Below, piece after piece: positions 24,546 through 32,482 of a stretch of DNA of 35,243 nt. Every line of letters starts with the position of its first letter. Position 1 is the first letter of the stretch. Made by a program: the position numbers and the translations under genes. The DNA is taken from positions 1-35,243 of the forward strand of contig NZ_JAAQWN010000020.1 of the NCBI RefSeq assembly GCF_012985465.1, read 5' to 3'. The DNA comes from Pseudomonas sp. WS 5079 (GTDB lineage: Bacteria; Pseudomonadota; Gammaproteobacteria; Pseudomonadales; Pseudomonadaceae). The notes under the pieces are model-generated. The model was given only the letters and a program-made list of their open reading frames with translations. It had not been told where the DNA came from and made no database searches.

Positions 24546-24701
24546 TTGATTCGCCTGATCCCTAGTGCTGCGACAAAATGGCATTGTGGCACCCTGCCAG
24601 CACGCAGAACAGCAAAATCACCTGCCTGTGTCGCGGCAAACACCGGTGTTAAAGCCTTTGGATTATCACCATCACTGGCAAGCCAGGTTTCGCTGTTTAG
24701 T

Positions 24702-25262
24702 CTATGGGGCTTCAATCCTGAGCCATGGCCAACGAGCCTGATAGCTCTTGGCCTTGTGCTCGAACAGCTCTGGCTGCGGGGTGATGGGGTTGAGTCGAAG
24801 TATTCCCTGCCCGATGTCGGCCAGGCCGTAGGGCGCATAGATTTCGCCAGTGTCCACGGCCAAGGCGATACAGGTACCCGCCACCAGGTAGCGATCCACC
24901 CCGCCACGGGCTGTGTGCAACTGCGGGTAAGGCATGCCGAACCGCTGCGGATACCACAGGTGCACGCGCGCCTGGTTCCTCACTTCAATATTCGCATCCA
25001 GGTCGCGCAAGAGTTCGCTGGCGCGCTCAATCACCTCATTCTCGGCTTCCCAGGACATATCGGTGTCAAAGTAGAACACGTCGTAATCCTTCACCCCCCA
25101 ATCGGGGCTGAGCCCGGCCTGATGATTCCATACCGCCTGGAACAGGCAACCCGCCGTCAACAGGCATTGGTCCAGGCCAAGGGCTGGCAGACGCGCGGTC
25201 AATTGAGCGTTGATGGGGTTGGCCATCGCCAGCTCGACCAGCCTCTGGGCAGTCAGTTTCAT
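24702..25262 (-). CDS. Nucleotidyltransferase family protein (PF06042-type)
   Basis: The 186-residue protein matches the small stand-alone nucleotidyltransferase-like family. Diagnostic segments are LLTAGCLFQAVWNHQAG near residues 34-50, the acidic VKDYDVFYFDTDMSWEAENE containing the D-x-D style metal site, then RNQARVHLWYPQRFGMPYPQ, and the C-terminal HKAKSYQARWPWL. It probably transfers a nucleotide to an unknown acceptor. ATG at 25262 is chosen because AAGGGA is 6 bases upstream of it and immediately adjacent to an alternative ATG at 25268. It is 53 bases from the VOC gene and possibly co-transcribed with it. Confidence 0.85.
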   Translation of the reverse strand: MKLTAQRLVELAMANPINAQLTARLPALGLDQCLLTAGCLFQAVWNHQAGLSPDWGVKDYDVFYFDTDMSWEAENEVIERASELLRDLDANIEVRNQARVHLWYPQRFGMPYPQLHTARGGVDRYLVAGTCIALAVDTGEIYAPYGLADIGQGILRLNPITPQPELFEHKAKSYQARWPWLRIEAP

Positions 25263-25315
25263 CTGCATTCCCTTGCCGTTCCTGTATTGAAAACGCACGT
25301 TATACCAGGGTTTCG

Positions 25316-25795
25316 TCAACCCTTGAGCGCCGCCTCGATGCCCGCGATGTCGATTTTCACCATGCCCATCATTGCACCGAATGCACGCTTGGCCGCCGCG
25401 GGGTCGGGATGGATGATCGCCGCCATGAGCATGCGCGGGGTGATTTGCCAGGAAAGGCCCCACTTGTCGCGGCACCAGCCACAGGCAACTTCCTCGCCGC
25501 CATTGCCGACAATCGCCTGCCACAGGCGATCCGTCTCAGCCTGGTCGTCAGTGGCCACCTGGAATGAAAACGCCTGGTTGTGCTGGACACCCGATCCGCC
25601 ATTGAGGCCCAGGCATGGGATGCCCATGACGGTGAACTCCACGGTCAGCACATCGCCCTGCTTGCCCGCGGGATAGTCGCCCGGCGCCTTGTGTACGGCC
25701 TCGACTGTGCTGTCCGGGAATGTGGCGGCGTAGAACCTGGCAGCCTCCAGTGCGGCGCCGTCGAACCAGAGGCAGATGGTGTTTTTATGGGGCAT
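25316..25795 (-). CDS. VOC superfamily protein, PhnB/3-demethylubiquinone methyltransferase-like
   Basis: A 159-residue protein with two beta-alpha-beta-beta-beta modules of the vicinal oxygen chelate fold. It begins NTICLWFDGAALEAARFYAA and contains FPDSTVEAVHKAP, GIPCLGLNGG, the helix ETDRLWQAIVGNGGEE, then CGWCRDKWGLSWQITPRML. This matches the PhnB-like branch often labelled 3-demethylubiquinone-9 3-methyltransferase, although that activity is doubtful for these proteins. GGAG is 7 bases before the ATG. The biochemical role is unknown. Confidence 0.88.
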   Translation of the reverse strand: MPHKNTICLWFDGAALEAARFYAATFPDSTVEAVHKAPGDYPAGKQGDVLTVEFTVMGIPCLGLNGGSGVQHNQAFSFQVATDDQAETDRLWQAIVGNGGEEVACGWCRDKWGLSWQITPRMLMAAIIHPDPAAAKRAFGAMMGMVKIDIAGIEAALKG

Positions 25796-25850
25796 CTGGA
25801 GTCTCCAAAAAGGAAAGTGAGCCCTTGAGTCTAGCCCCTGTTTTCCAACA

Positions 25851-27062
25851 TCAGCGCGTGCTGCGTGACGCCGACCTCATCTCCAGCCACGAGAGCGCAC
25901 GTGCGGCGCTCATGGGCCGCGCGCAGAGATAGCCCTGGCCCTGATGGCAACCCAACTTGAGCAAGCGTTGGCGCTGGCTTTCGTGCTCTACGCCTTCGAC
26001 CACGACCGCCATATCCAGCGCTTCAGCCAAGGCCAGGGTGCTGCTGATCACCGCACGGTTACGAGGGCTGCGGTCAAGGTCGCGAACGAAGCGCGCATCG
26101 AGCTTGATTTCGGTGAACGGTAACTGGCACAGGCGCTCCAGTGAGGAGTAGCCGATACCAAAGTCATCGATGGACAGGCCGGCCCCCATCATCCGCAGGC
26201 GGATCAAGGTTTCGAGCACCCTGGGAGAGACTTCCAGCAGGCCGCTTTCGGTGATTTCGAAAGTCAGGCGCGACGCAGGTATGGCGTAGCGCTCCAGCGC
26301 CTTGCACAGCTGTGGCAGCAGTGACTCATTAGACAGTTGCTCGGCCTCCAGATTAAACGCCAGGGACAGCACGTGCCCTTGTGCCTGCGCCGTTTGCACA
26401 AAGGCCAACGCCTGTTCCAGCAGGGCAAAAAACAAAGGGTCCATCAGCCCGAACTGGCTGACCTGCGGCAGGAAATCCGCCGGGCATAGCACGCCGTACT
26501 GCGGATGCTCCCAGCGCGCGAGCACTTCAAGGCTGCCGACTTCACCGCTCGCCAAATTGAACTTGGGTTGAAAGAACGCCTTGAGCTCATGCCCTGCAAT
26601 GGCCTGTTCCAGGCCGGCCTGGCTGGCGAGCGTGTGGCGTGCCTTCTGAGCGGCATGCCCGGGGGCGACAGTGGTTTCCAGGTATCGGCTTAACAGCGGG
26701 GTGATCGCCCCTGCGCGCACTGGCACATCGACATACCCGAGGACGCTGACCCCCAGCATGCCGACCATACGGTCGATGGCGTCTTGCAGGTCGGGGGCAA
26801 GCACGCTGCAAATGATGAGCGACTTGACCCGGCGGGTACGGCTGAGCAATTCGAGCGTAGTGAGCCCCTGCATGCCCGCCTCGTCCAACGCACAGAGCAC
26901 GATATCCACCGGTCCTGCGTGGTCCAGCAACTGCAGCGCAGCCTTTACGTCGGCCACGCCCTCCACGCTGTCACAGCCGGCGTCCTTGAAGGCCTGAATG
27001 GCAACGAGCTGCTTGAAGGGGTGCTCTTCGAGGACCAGAACACGAATCGGTAGAAAGGACAT
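25851..27062 (-). CDS. EAL-domain cyclic di-GMP phosphodiesterase with degenerate receiver domain
   Basis: The product has 403 residues. Residues 5-125 form a receiver-like domain: the acidic pair E12-E13 is kept, but aligning VDIVLCALDEAGMQG with ordinary receivers puts Ala58 at the phospho-acceptor Asp position. Residues 150-395 form an EAL domain with signature E179-V180-L181 (EVL in place of EAL), the Asn of AFNLEAEQLSN, the Glu of FEITES, the Asp pair of IDDFGIGYSS, K in EIKLD, and VVVEGVEHE, so the metal and catalytic residues appear complete and c-di-GMP hydrolysis to pGpG is likely. The input is probably not phosphorylation. The layout resembles RocR/VieA-type proteins with the receiver inactivated. 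Confidence 0.9.
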   Translation of the reverse strand: MSFLPIRVLVLEEHPFKQLVAIQAFKDAGCDSVEGVADVKAALQLLDHAGPVDIVLCALDEAGMQGLTTLELLSRTRRVKSLIICSVLAPDLQDAIDRMVGMLGVSVLGYVDVPVRAGAITPLLSRYLETTVAPGHAAQKARHTLASQAGLEQAIAGHELKAFFQPKFNLASGEVGSLEVLARWEHPQYGVLCPADFLPQVSQFGLMDPLFFALLEQALAFVQTAQAQGHVLSLAFNLEAEQLSNESLLPQLCKALERYAIPASRLTFEITESGLLEVSPRVLETLIRLRMMGAGLSIDDFGIGYSSLERLCQLPFTEIKLDARFVRDLDRSPRNRAVISSTLALAEALDMAVVVEGVEHESQRQRLLKLGCHQGQGYLCARPMSAARALSWLEMRSASRSTR

Positions 27063-27179
27063 GACACATCACAGATGAGATAGAAGTGCGCTCATTCTCA
27101 CGACATCTCCTACCGACGTATTTAGGAAAGCTCTTAAATGGAAAGCGAAAAATCCATGGTTTGAAAACGCCGCCAATCA

Positions 27180-27207
27180 ACTGTGGGAGTTGACTGGCCA
27201 GCGAATC
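27180..27207. repeat. Degenerate single REP-like unit
   Basis: The stretch starting CTGTGGGAGTTGACTGGCCA and running into GCGAAT resembles one arm of the local REP type but has lost most of the stem. It lies just downstream of the TonB-receptor gene. The rest of the 151-bp gap shows nothing clear. Confidence 0.35.
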
Positions 27208-27213
27208 ATGACC

Positions 27214-29274
27214 CTACAGGTCGTAGCGCAACGCCAGGCCCACTGTGCGCGGTGCGCCCACATCGACGATATCGCCGCTGCGGTTGTTGGTGATGTATTC
27301 CTTGTCGAAGGCGTTTTTCACGAAGCCGGAGAGCGCGACATTCTTGGTGACTTTGTACTCGGTGTTGAAGTTGACCAGCCAGTAGTTGTCGCTGCGGCGC
27401 TCGCCCGTGACTTTGCCTGCAGTATCGAACTCATACTCCGACGGCGCGGTGCTCTGGTACACCAGGTCGGTGTTCAGGGTCAGGCGCTCGTTCCAGCGGT
27501 AGAGGCCGCCCAGGGACAATTTGTACTTGGGCGAATAGAGGAAGTCCTCGCCGCTCATATCGCGGCCATCACCGGTCACGAAGTCCTTGTACTTGCCTGC
27601 GGTGATCGAGCCACCGGCAGTCAGGGTCAACTGCGCGCCAAGGTCTTTCTCGACAAACACTTCCAGGCCCTTGATATCGCTGCTGCCGGCGTTGAACACC
27701 TGGACGAAGTCGGTGTTGCGCTCGAGCACGCTGACCTGCTGGTCTTTCCAGTCGGTGTAGTACAGGTTGGCACGGGTCCGCAGGGTTTTGTCGAAGAACG
27801 AGCCACGGTAGGACAGCTCGTAGTTGGTGGTGTATTCCGGGTCGTAGCCTTCGTGGCCGCCACCGGCACGCACGTTGACGCCACCACCGCGATAGCCTTT
27901 TTGCACCATCACGCCAAGGTACTGGTTAGCGGCCAGTTCGTAATCGAGCCCCAGTTTCGGCAGGAGCGCATCAAACGACTTGCTGACCTTGCCAGGGCTG
28001 GAGAAATCGTCCTGTTTGATGTGGGTGTCGTTGGTTTCGTGGTCGTAGCGCAGGCCGGTGATCAAGGTCCACTGCGGGGCGAATGTCCAGTTGATTTCAC
28101 CGAACACAGCCTTGCTTTCAATGGTGGTCTCGCCCTTGGCGGTGCCGAACAGGACGTTGTTGAACAACAGGCGGTCGTGGAAGTTGTTGGTGTTGTGGCC
28201 GTAGTAGGCGCCGACAAAACTCTTGAGCGTGTCGCCGCTGTAGTTCAGGCGCAGTTCCTGGCTGAACAGGTCGCCATCCTGGGTGCGCAACACCACTTGG
28301 TTGGCGTCGGCGGACTGGTCGAAATCCAGGCGCGCGTCATAGTCGGAACGGGTATTGGCGGTCAGGCTGGTCAGCGACCAGTTGTCGTCCAGGCGGTAGT
28401 CCACCTTGGCGCTGAGCGTGTCCTGCGCGAGCTTGTCATAGGCCTTGGTGTTGGACGTCATCTTGTAATAACGGATCTTGTCGTTCTGGCGCATCGCCGA
28501 GTTGTCACCCTTGCGGCTTTCGCCATGGGCGTAGGTCAGCAGCACATCCAGATCGTCGTTGGGCAGGATCAGCAGCTTGCCCCGGGCATTGGCGGTACGG
28601 TTAGGGTTGGCGTCGTCATGCAGGGCGACGTTGTCGATGTAGCCATCGCCCTCCTGGTAATCCACGGCAATGCGCCCGGCGATCTTGTCATCGACCAGCG
28701 CGCCGCCACCGGCCACCGCTGCACCGCGCTCGCCATAGGTGCCCATGTTGGTGCGCGCGGAAAAACTCGGTTCGAAGGTCGGGTTGCGGGTCTGGATCAC
28801 CACCGCGCCGGCCAGCGAGTTACGGCCCTGGGTGGTGGATTGCGGGCCGAGGAACACTTCGACCTGGTCGACGTCCCACAGCGGCATCGGGCTGAGGGTC
28901 AGGGCGCGGTTCGGTTGCACGGCGCCGTCGACGAATACCGACACCGCACCGTTGAGCGTGGCCGGGCCCTGGTCGTCGAAACCGGACACGGGCACGCCGC
29001 GAATCCCCCAGTTTTCATTGCCGGACTGGTTGTACACACCTGGCGTACGCGCAAACACATCCACCAGGTCACGGTCGTGCTTTTCACGCAGTTGCTGGTC
29101 GGTCACCACCACCACGCTGGACTGGGTCTGCTCCAGGCTACGGTTGATCTTTTCACCGGTGACGGTTATCGGCGCAATCTCCAGAGCACTCGCAGGTTCT
29201 GCGGCCCACGCAGCGTTGCACAGGCAGATCGCCGAACCCACTGCCACCGCCATTGTCGTTTTGTTGAAATTCAC
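27214..29274 (-). CDS. TonB-dependent outer-membrane receptor
   Basis: The product has 686 residues. The signal peptide ends near AWA after residue 24, followed by a TonB-box-like APITVTGE. The plug domain (about 40-160) contains SSVVVVTDQQLREKHDRDLV, VDGAVQPNR and the conserved VEVFLGPQSTTQGRNSLAGA. The rest is a 22-strand barrel with many alternating aromatic strands, for example GLRYDHETND and YNYELSY-like segments, ending LALRYDL; the last residue is Leu, not the usual Phe. A GTG start is chosen, with GGGGAG (29281-29286) 6 bases upstream. A Fur box 106 bases upstream indicates iron control, so a ferric siderophore is the likely cargo. Which siderophore cannot be told from sequence. Confidence 0.93.
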   Translation of the reverse strand: MNFNKTTMAVAVGSAICLCNAAWAAEPASALEIAPITVTGEKINRSLEQTQSSVVVVTDQQLREKHDRDLVDVFARTPGVYNQSGNENWGIRGVPVSGFDDQGPATLNGAVSVFVDGAVQPNRALTLSPMPLWDVDQVEVFLGPQSTTQGRNSLAGAVVIQTRNPTFEPSFSARTNMGTYGERGAAVAGGGALVDDKIAGRIAVDYQEGDGYIDNVALHDDANPNRTANARGKLLILPNDDLDVLLTYAHGESRKGDNSAMRQNDKIRYYKMTSNTKAYDKLAQDTLSAKVDYRLDDNWSLTSLTANTRSDYDARLDFDQSADANQVVLRTQDGDLFSQELRLNYSGDTLKSFVGAYYGHNTNNFHDRLLFNNVLFGTAKGETTIESKAVFGEINWTFAPQWTLITGLRYDHETNDTHIKQDDFSSPGKVSKSFDALLPKLGLDYELAANQYLGVMVQKGYRGGGVNVRAGGGHEGYDPEYTTNYELSYRGSFFDKTLRTRANLYYTDWKDQQVSVLERNTDFVQVFNAGSSDIKGLEVFVEKDLGAQLTLTAGGSITAGKYKDFVTGDGRDMSGEDFLYSPKYKLSLGGLYRWNERLTLNTDLVYQSTAPSEYEFDTAGKVTGERRSDNYWLVNFNTEYKVTKNVALSGFVKNAFDKEYITNNRSGDIVDVGAPRTVGLALRYDL

Positions 29275-29379
29275 GCCCTGCTCCCCTACGCCTGTTTTTG
29301 TTTTTTCTGATGCCCAGAACGCTGTTTGTGCCCAGCGGGCGCGAGTCTAATCCAATCTTGAATTTAAAGAAATACAATT

Positions 29380-29398
29380 GATAACGACTCTCATTCAC
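29380..29398 (-). promoter_or_regulatory. Fur box upstream of the TonB receptor
   Basis: GATAACGACTCTCATTCAC matches the 19-base Fur consensus (GATAATGATAATCATTATC) at 13 of 19 positions. On the receptor strand it reads AATGAGAGTCGTTATC, the usual form in pseudomonads. It lies 106 bases before the receptor start in an AT-rich stretch, so iron-replete repression is expected. Confidence 0.8.
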
Positions 29399-29481
29399 TT
29401 GCATCGATCACGTTGTATCGGTACCGATACTCACGGATTCATGGCGCCTCTGCCCTGTTGACCGATCTAAAAGGTGCCGTT

Positions 29482-29515
29482 AACATCCGCACAACCTACC
29501 GACCGGTAGGATGTT
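29482..29515. promoter_or_regulatory. Candidate TetR operator upstream of the efflux gene
   Basis: The palindrome CCTACCGACCGGTAGG (29495-29510) resembles the TACCGACCGGTCGGTA-type sites bound by many TetR proteins. It sits inside a wider dyad AACATCC (29482-29488)/GGATGTT (29509-29515) and 19-24 bases before the efflux gene start, fitting repression by the TetR encoded downstream. Confidence 0.7.
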
Positions 29516-29533
29516 TTAGTATCTGGAGTCTGT

Positions 29534-30754
29534 ATGAATTCGCAACCCACCCCCGGGGTTCCCCTGAGGCTGGCTATCGGCCTGGGACTGATCGGCGCCC
29601 TCGGCCCGTCGGCTGTCGATATGTACTTGTCGAGCCTGCCCGAAATTGCCCGCGAGTATCAGAGCAGCTTCGCCAGCGTGCAGTTGACCCTGACGTTCTT
29701 CCTCCTGGCCATGGGCGCTGGCCAGTTGATCTTCGGGCCCATCGTCGACGCCTACGGACGCCGCCGCCCCCTACTGGCCGGCCTTGTGGTGTTTACCCTG
29801 TGCTCGTTGGGTGCGGCGTGGGCGCCAACCCTTGAAACCTTGATCGCCCTGCGCTTCGTCCAGGGACTTGGCAGCGCACTGACGCTGGTGGTGATCATGA
29901 GCATGGTGCGGGACGTCAGCGAAGGCGTAGCCGCGACCAAGCTCTTTGCATTGCTGATGACCATCGAAGGGGTTGCGCCGATCTTCGCCCCGGCACTGGG
30001 CGGGGTGATCGATACCCACTACGGTTGGCGCGCGGTGATGCTGGTACTCGCCGCCTTTGGCCTGGCAGTGCTGGGCAACAGTTGGCTGTCGCTGCCGGAA
30101 ACCCTGCCCGCCAGCCACCGGGAACCGCTGCGCCTGGGCGCCGCATGCCGGACGTACCTGACGATTGCCAGGGACCGGCACTTCCTGCGCCCGACCCTCG
30201 CCGTGGCCGCGGTGTTCTTCTTTCTGTTTGCCTACATCGGCGGCGCAACCCTGGTCTACCAACAGACCTACGGCCTGAGCCCGCAAGCCTTTGGCATGCT
30301 GTTCGGCGTGACCGGCGTAGCCATCCTGATCGGGGCGATGAGCGCCGGGAAGCTGGTCAGCCGCCTGGGCTTGAACCGTCTGTCGATGATCGGCGTGACG
30401 TGCATGGCCGCAGGTTCGGCAATCGCGGTGGTTTGCACCCTGACCACCCTGGGCCTGCCCGGTATAGTGGCAGGCATGGCCATCGCCCTGTTTGGCCTGG
30501 GCATCGCCGAATCCACGCTGATGTCGCTGGTCATGTCTTCGCAAAAACGCGCGCTGGGCTCAACTGCCGCACTGCTGGGCGCGTTCCAACTGTCGATCTC
30601 CGCCAGCGCAACGCCGCTGTCGGCATTGGCCCTGAACCATGGACCGGTGGCCTGGGCCACGCTGCTGTTGGCCAGTGCGTTGCTGACCTGCCTACTGACA
30701 ACGCTCAGCCTCCCCCGGGGTGCAGGCGCAGCCTATGACCTGACCGGGCACTGA
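29534..30754 (+). CDS. MFS drug-resistance transporter, Bcr/CflA family
   Basis: A 406-residue, twelve-helix proton-coupled exporter. It has the Bcr/CflA opening signature GALGPSAVDMYLSSLPEIAR, motif A as GPIVDAYGRRRPLLAG, the helix 4 segment ALRFVQGLGSALTLVVIMSM-like and motif C region APIFAPALGGVI. Family members export chloramphenicol, bicyclomycin, sulfonamides or small metabolites; the substrate here is unknown. It is 15 bases upstream of a TetR regulator gene with a palindromic operator in front, a self-contained efflux cassette. The divergent TonB receptor lies 259 bases away with its own Fur box, so linkage of the two is possible but not shown. Confidence 0.9.
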   Translation: MNSQPTPGVPLRLAIGLGLIGALGPSAVDMYLSSLPEIAREYQSSFASVQLTLTFFLLAMGAGQLIFGPIVDAYGRRRPLLAGLVVFTLCSLGAAWAPTLETLIALRFVQGLGSALTLVVIMSMVRDVSEGVAATKLFALLMTIEGVAPIFAPALGGVIDTHYGWRAVMLVLAAFGLAVLGNSWLSLPETLPASHREPLRLGAACRTYLTIARDRHFLRPTLAVAAVFFFLFAYIGGATLVYQQTYGLSPQAFGMLFGVTGVAILIGAMSAGKLVSRLGLNRLSMIGVTCMAAGSAIAVVCTLTTLGLPGIVAGMAIALFGLGIAESTLMSLVMSSQKRALGSTAALLGAFQLSISASATPLSALALNHGPVAWATLLLASALLTCLLTTLSLPRGAGAAYDLTGH

Positions 30755-30769
30755 TTGAGGAACCCCACC

Positions 30770-31381
30770 ATGACATCCAACACCCTGACCTCGGCCGCCG
30801 AACGCATCGCGTACCTGGCGCTGGACCAATTTGCCGAGCACGGTTACGACGCGGCCTCGCTGAATGACATCGCCGTACGCGCGGGCATCAAGAAGGCCTC
30901 GCTGTACGCCCACTTTGCCAGCAAGGACGCGCTCTACGGGGTCGTGCTCGAACTTGCCTTGCAGGCCGAGCGCGACTACGTGCAAAGCCAGTTTGCAAAA
31001 AACGCCCGTTCGATCAAGGCCCCCGGCGAGGTCTACATCGACAACCTGCAGCGCCGCTACAGCGCCCATGCATCCCTGCGGTTCTTGTTGAGGGCCGCGT
31101 TTTACCCACCGGCGCCGCTGAGGGGCGTGGTCATGTCCGGATTCAATGACTATATGGCCATGATCCGCAGCCACTTCCAGCAGGGGCTACTCAAAGCCTA
31201 TCCGGCCGTAGACGAACAGACCGGGGAAGTACTGGCGCAGGCCTACCTGGTGATGATCGACAGCCTGCATGTAGAGCTGACCTACGGTGATGCACAGGCC
31301 TACTCGCGCCGACTGGAGGCGCTGCAACGGTTGTCACGGGCGGTGGGTTACGCTGAGATTATTCGTCGGTTGCGTGGGTAA
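30770..31381 (+). CDS. TetR/AcrR family transcriptional regulator
   Basis: The 203-residue repressor has an N-terminal helix-turn-helix (AERIAYLALDQFAEHGYDAA, then LNDIAVRAGIKKASLYAHFA with SKDALY after) and a helical ligand domain. ATG at 30770 is selected because GAGG (30757-30760) is 9 bases upstream; the TTG at 30755 would lie next to the preceding stop with no ribosome binding site. It is co-transcribed with the efflux gene (15-base gap) and is expected to repress the operon through the palindrome at 29482-29515. Confidence 0.9.
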   Translation: MTSNTLTSAAERIAYLALDQFAEHGYDAASLNDIAVRAGIKKASLYAHFASKDALYGVVLELALQAERDYVQSQFAKNARSIKAPGEVYIDNLQRRYSAHASLRFLLRAAFYPPAPLRGVVMSGFNDYMAMIRSHFQQGLLKAYPAVDEQTGEVLAQAYLVMIDSLHVELTYGDAQAYSRRLEALQRLSRAVGYAEIIRRLRG

Positions 31382-31391
31382 GTATCTGACA

Positions 31392-31419
31392 GGGCTTGGC
31401 GAGCATCTCGCACAAGCCC
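31392..31419. terminator. Hairpin between the convergent TetR and zinc-ribbon genes
   Basis: GGGCTTG plus GCGAG (31392-31403) pairs with CTCGC plus CAAGCCC (31407-31419) with a single bulged A and loop CAT. The 12-bp stem could terminate both converging transcripts. Confidence 0.6.
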
Positions 31420-31426
31420 CCTCGGT

Positions 31427-31570
31427 TTACTTGTTCACCTGCCTGTCTCGTTCAATGCGTATCGAATGACACTGGGGACACAACAACCCCAACCGCACCG
31501 CACGAGTGAAACGGTGCTCACACTTCTTGCAACGGAAGAAGTACGGAGGGCCGTCGATAAAACCACTCAT
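31427..31570 (-). CDS. Small zinc-ribbon protein (47 aa) coupled to the two-helix membrane protein
   Basis: This is a 47-residue open frame that ordinary length cut-offs miss. It has two Cys pairs, C14-K-K-C17 (FRCKKCEHRF) and C31-P-Q-C34 (LCPQCHSI), separated by 13 residues: a rubredoxin-like zinc ribbon, probably binding one zinc. The rest is strongly basic at the C-terminus (RIERDRQVNK), which may suit nucleic-acid or protein binding. Its ATG overlaps the stop of the upstream gene (ATGA at 31567-31570), so translation is coupled. The pattern of cysteines, coupling and normal stop make it a convincing gene; its function is unknown to me. Confidence 0.72.
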   Translation of the reverse strand: MSGFIDGPPYFFRCKKCEHRFTRAVRLGLLCPQCHSIRIERDRQVNK

Positions 31571-31920
31571 GACTGTTTCTTTTTAAGGACCATTTTTCCC
31601 TTCTCAAAGGAGATCTCCTCGTAGCCTTTGAACAGGGCGATGATCAGACCTAAGCCAAGAGACGCCGCAGCGATAATGGCTGCTATCTCAAGTCCCGTCA
31701 GTGCCGCGATAGGTGCAGCCGCCGCCATCGATAGCCCGCCGGTAAAAGGCACAGCCGCCAGTGCGGCAGTCAACAACCCAACGGTGATCGTTCCCGCTAC
31801 CGCGATCTTCTTGGACGACTTGAGCTTGTCTGCAAGCTCACCTTGGACAGTGATCTGCTCGTAACCGGCATTCTTGGCAGATTCAAGTTCCGTTTTGGTT
31901 CTCACCGTGATGACGCGCAT
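31567..31920 (-). CDS. Small two-helix membrane protein of unknown function
   Basis: The product has 117 residues. A soluble N-terminus (1-36, MRVITVRTKTELESAKNAGY with a charged EQITVQGELADKLKSSKK) precedes two Ala/Gly-rich hydrophobic segments, about 39-58 and 76-97, joined by a short Gly/Ala/Pro loop, then a basic C-terminus (YEEISFEKGKMVLKKKQS). This helical-hairpin layout suits an inner-membrane protein with both ends in the cytoplasm. I do not recognise a named family. AGGG lies a few bases before the ATG. It is translationally coupled to the zinc-ribbon gene. Base composition appears less GC-rich than the neighbours, hinting at acquisition next to the tRNA. Confidence 0.75.
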   Translation of the reverse strand: MRVITVRTKTELESAKNAGYEQITVQGELADKLKSSKKIAVAGTITVGLLTAALAAVPFTGGLSMAAAAPIAALTGLEIAAIIAAASLGLGLIIALFKGYEEISFEKGKMVLKKKQS

Positions 31921-32125
31921 GTCACTACCCTACTCGATTGATCTAAACGTAGATGATCGCACAATGCCATGCGCTAAACAGCTGCTACAACGCCTGCGCG
32001 ATGCCAGCCTTGAAAGTGCGCCAGGGCGTCGCATGCCCCTCCAGGGAAAATGTAGATCACTGATATAGCGGGCTTTTTTTCAAAGCTGACACGCCCGATC
32101 GAGCTGAAAAAGAGCACATGCAAAC
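31921..32125. other. Intergenic stretch without recognised genes
   Basis: From the two-helix gene to the tRNA promoter I find no convincing reading frame. It contains AGCGGGCTTTTTTT at about 32067-32080, which looks like the 3' half of a terminator without a matching 5' arm, and is rather AT-rich. The remainder of the gap holds the tRNA promoter and leader. Confidence 0.5.
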
Positions 32126-32154
32126 TTGCGCCAAGGTGCCTGGATCTATATATT
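32126..32154 (+). promoter_or_regulatory. Sigma-70-type promoter of tRNA-Leu
   Basis: TTGCGC (32126-32131) and TATATT (32149-32154) are separated by 17 bases, a good match to the -35 and -10 consensus. Transcription would begin near 32161, about 60 bases before the mature tRNA 5' end. Confidence 0.6.
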
Positions 32155-32222
32155 CCCTAGCCTGCTGCACCGCTCAAGCGCTTTGTTCGACAAAGCCTAT
32201 TGAGTTGCTTCATCGCGCTGCC

Positions 32223-32309
32223 GCCCGAATGGCGAAACTGGTAGACGCATGGGACTTAAAATCCCCCGCTCGTAAGGGCGTCCCGGTTCGATTCCGGGTT
32301 CGGGCACCA
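32223..32309 (+). tRNA. tRNA-Leu, anticodon UAA
   Basis: The 87-base gene has a 7-bp acceptor stem GCCCGAA (32223-32229) pairing with TTCGGGC (32299-32305), followed by an encoded ACCA. The anticodon loop is CTTAAAA with anticodon TAA between GGGA and TCCC, the T-arm has GGTTCGATTCC, and a long variable arm is present as in class II tRNAs, so it is leucine. A phage-type block starts on its 3' side, and tRNA-Leu genes are common integration sites. Confidence 0.97.
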
Positions 32310-32317
32310 TAGATATC

Positions 32318-32360
32318 AAGGGCTTGCATGATGAACTTCATGCAGGCCCTTATCTTTTCT
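32318..32360 (+). terminator. Rho-independent terminator downstream of tRNA-Leu
   Basis: AAGGGC plus GCATG (32318-32330) is mirrored by CATGC plus GGCCCTT (32339-32351) with loop ATGAACTT, followed by ATCTTTTCT. This is a strong stem with a T-rich tail nine bases after the tRNA. Confidence 0.8.
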
Positions 32361-32391
32361 GTTCCGCAATTTTATAAGCTGTTCCGCAATT
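32359..32391. repeat. Direct repeat CTGTTCCGCAATT, two copies
   Basis: Copies at 32359-32371 and 32379-32391 start 20 bases apart, that is about two helical turns, just past the tRNA terminator. Such spacing next to an integration-prone tRNA would suit integrase arm-type or excisionase sites, but no integrase gene is visible in this window. Confidence 0.6.
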
Positions 32392-32482
32392 ATCCTTTCC
32401 CCGGCGTCCTGCCGACCGAACACCAAACCAAAATCCCCTACAGCTCGTCGCCTCACATCGCACAACCTGCAAACCTCGATTA

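Noticed and set aside
27190..29310. Long open frame (about 700 codons) antisense to the TonB receptor
   Set aside because: Same reason: no domain features and a biased Val/Gly/Ala composition; the minus strand has a signal peptide, plug motifs and ribosome binding site.
32118..32312. Short + frame running into the tRNA
   Set aside because: It overlaps the tRNA-Leu gene almost completely at its 3' end and has no ribosome binding site or similarity.
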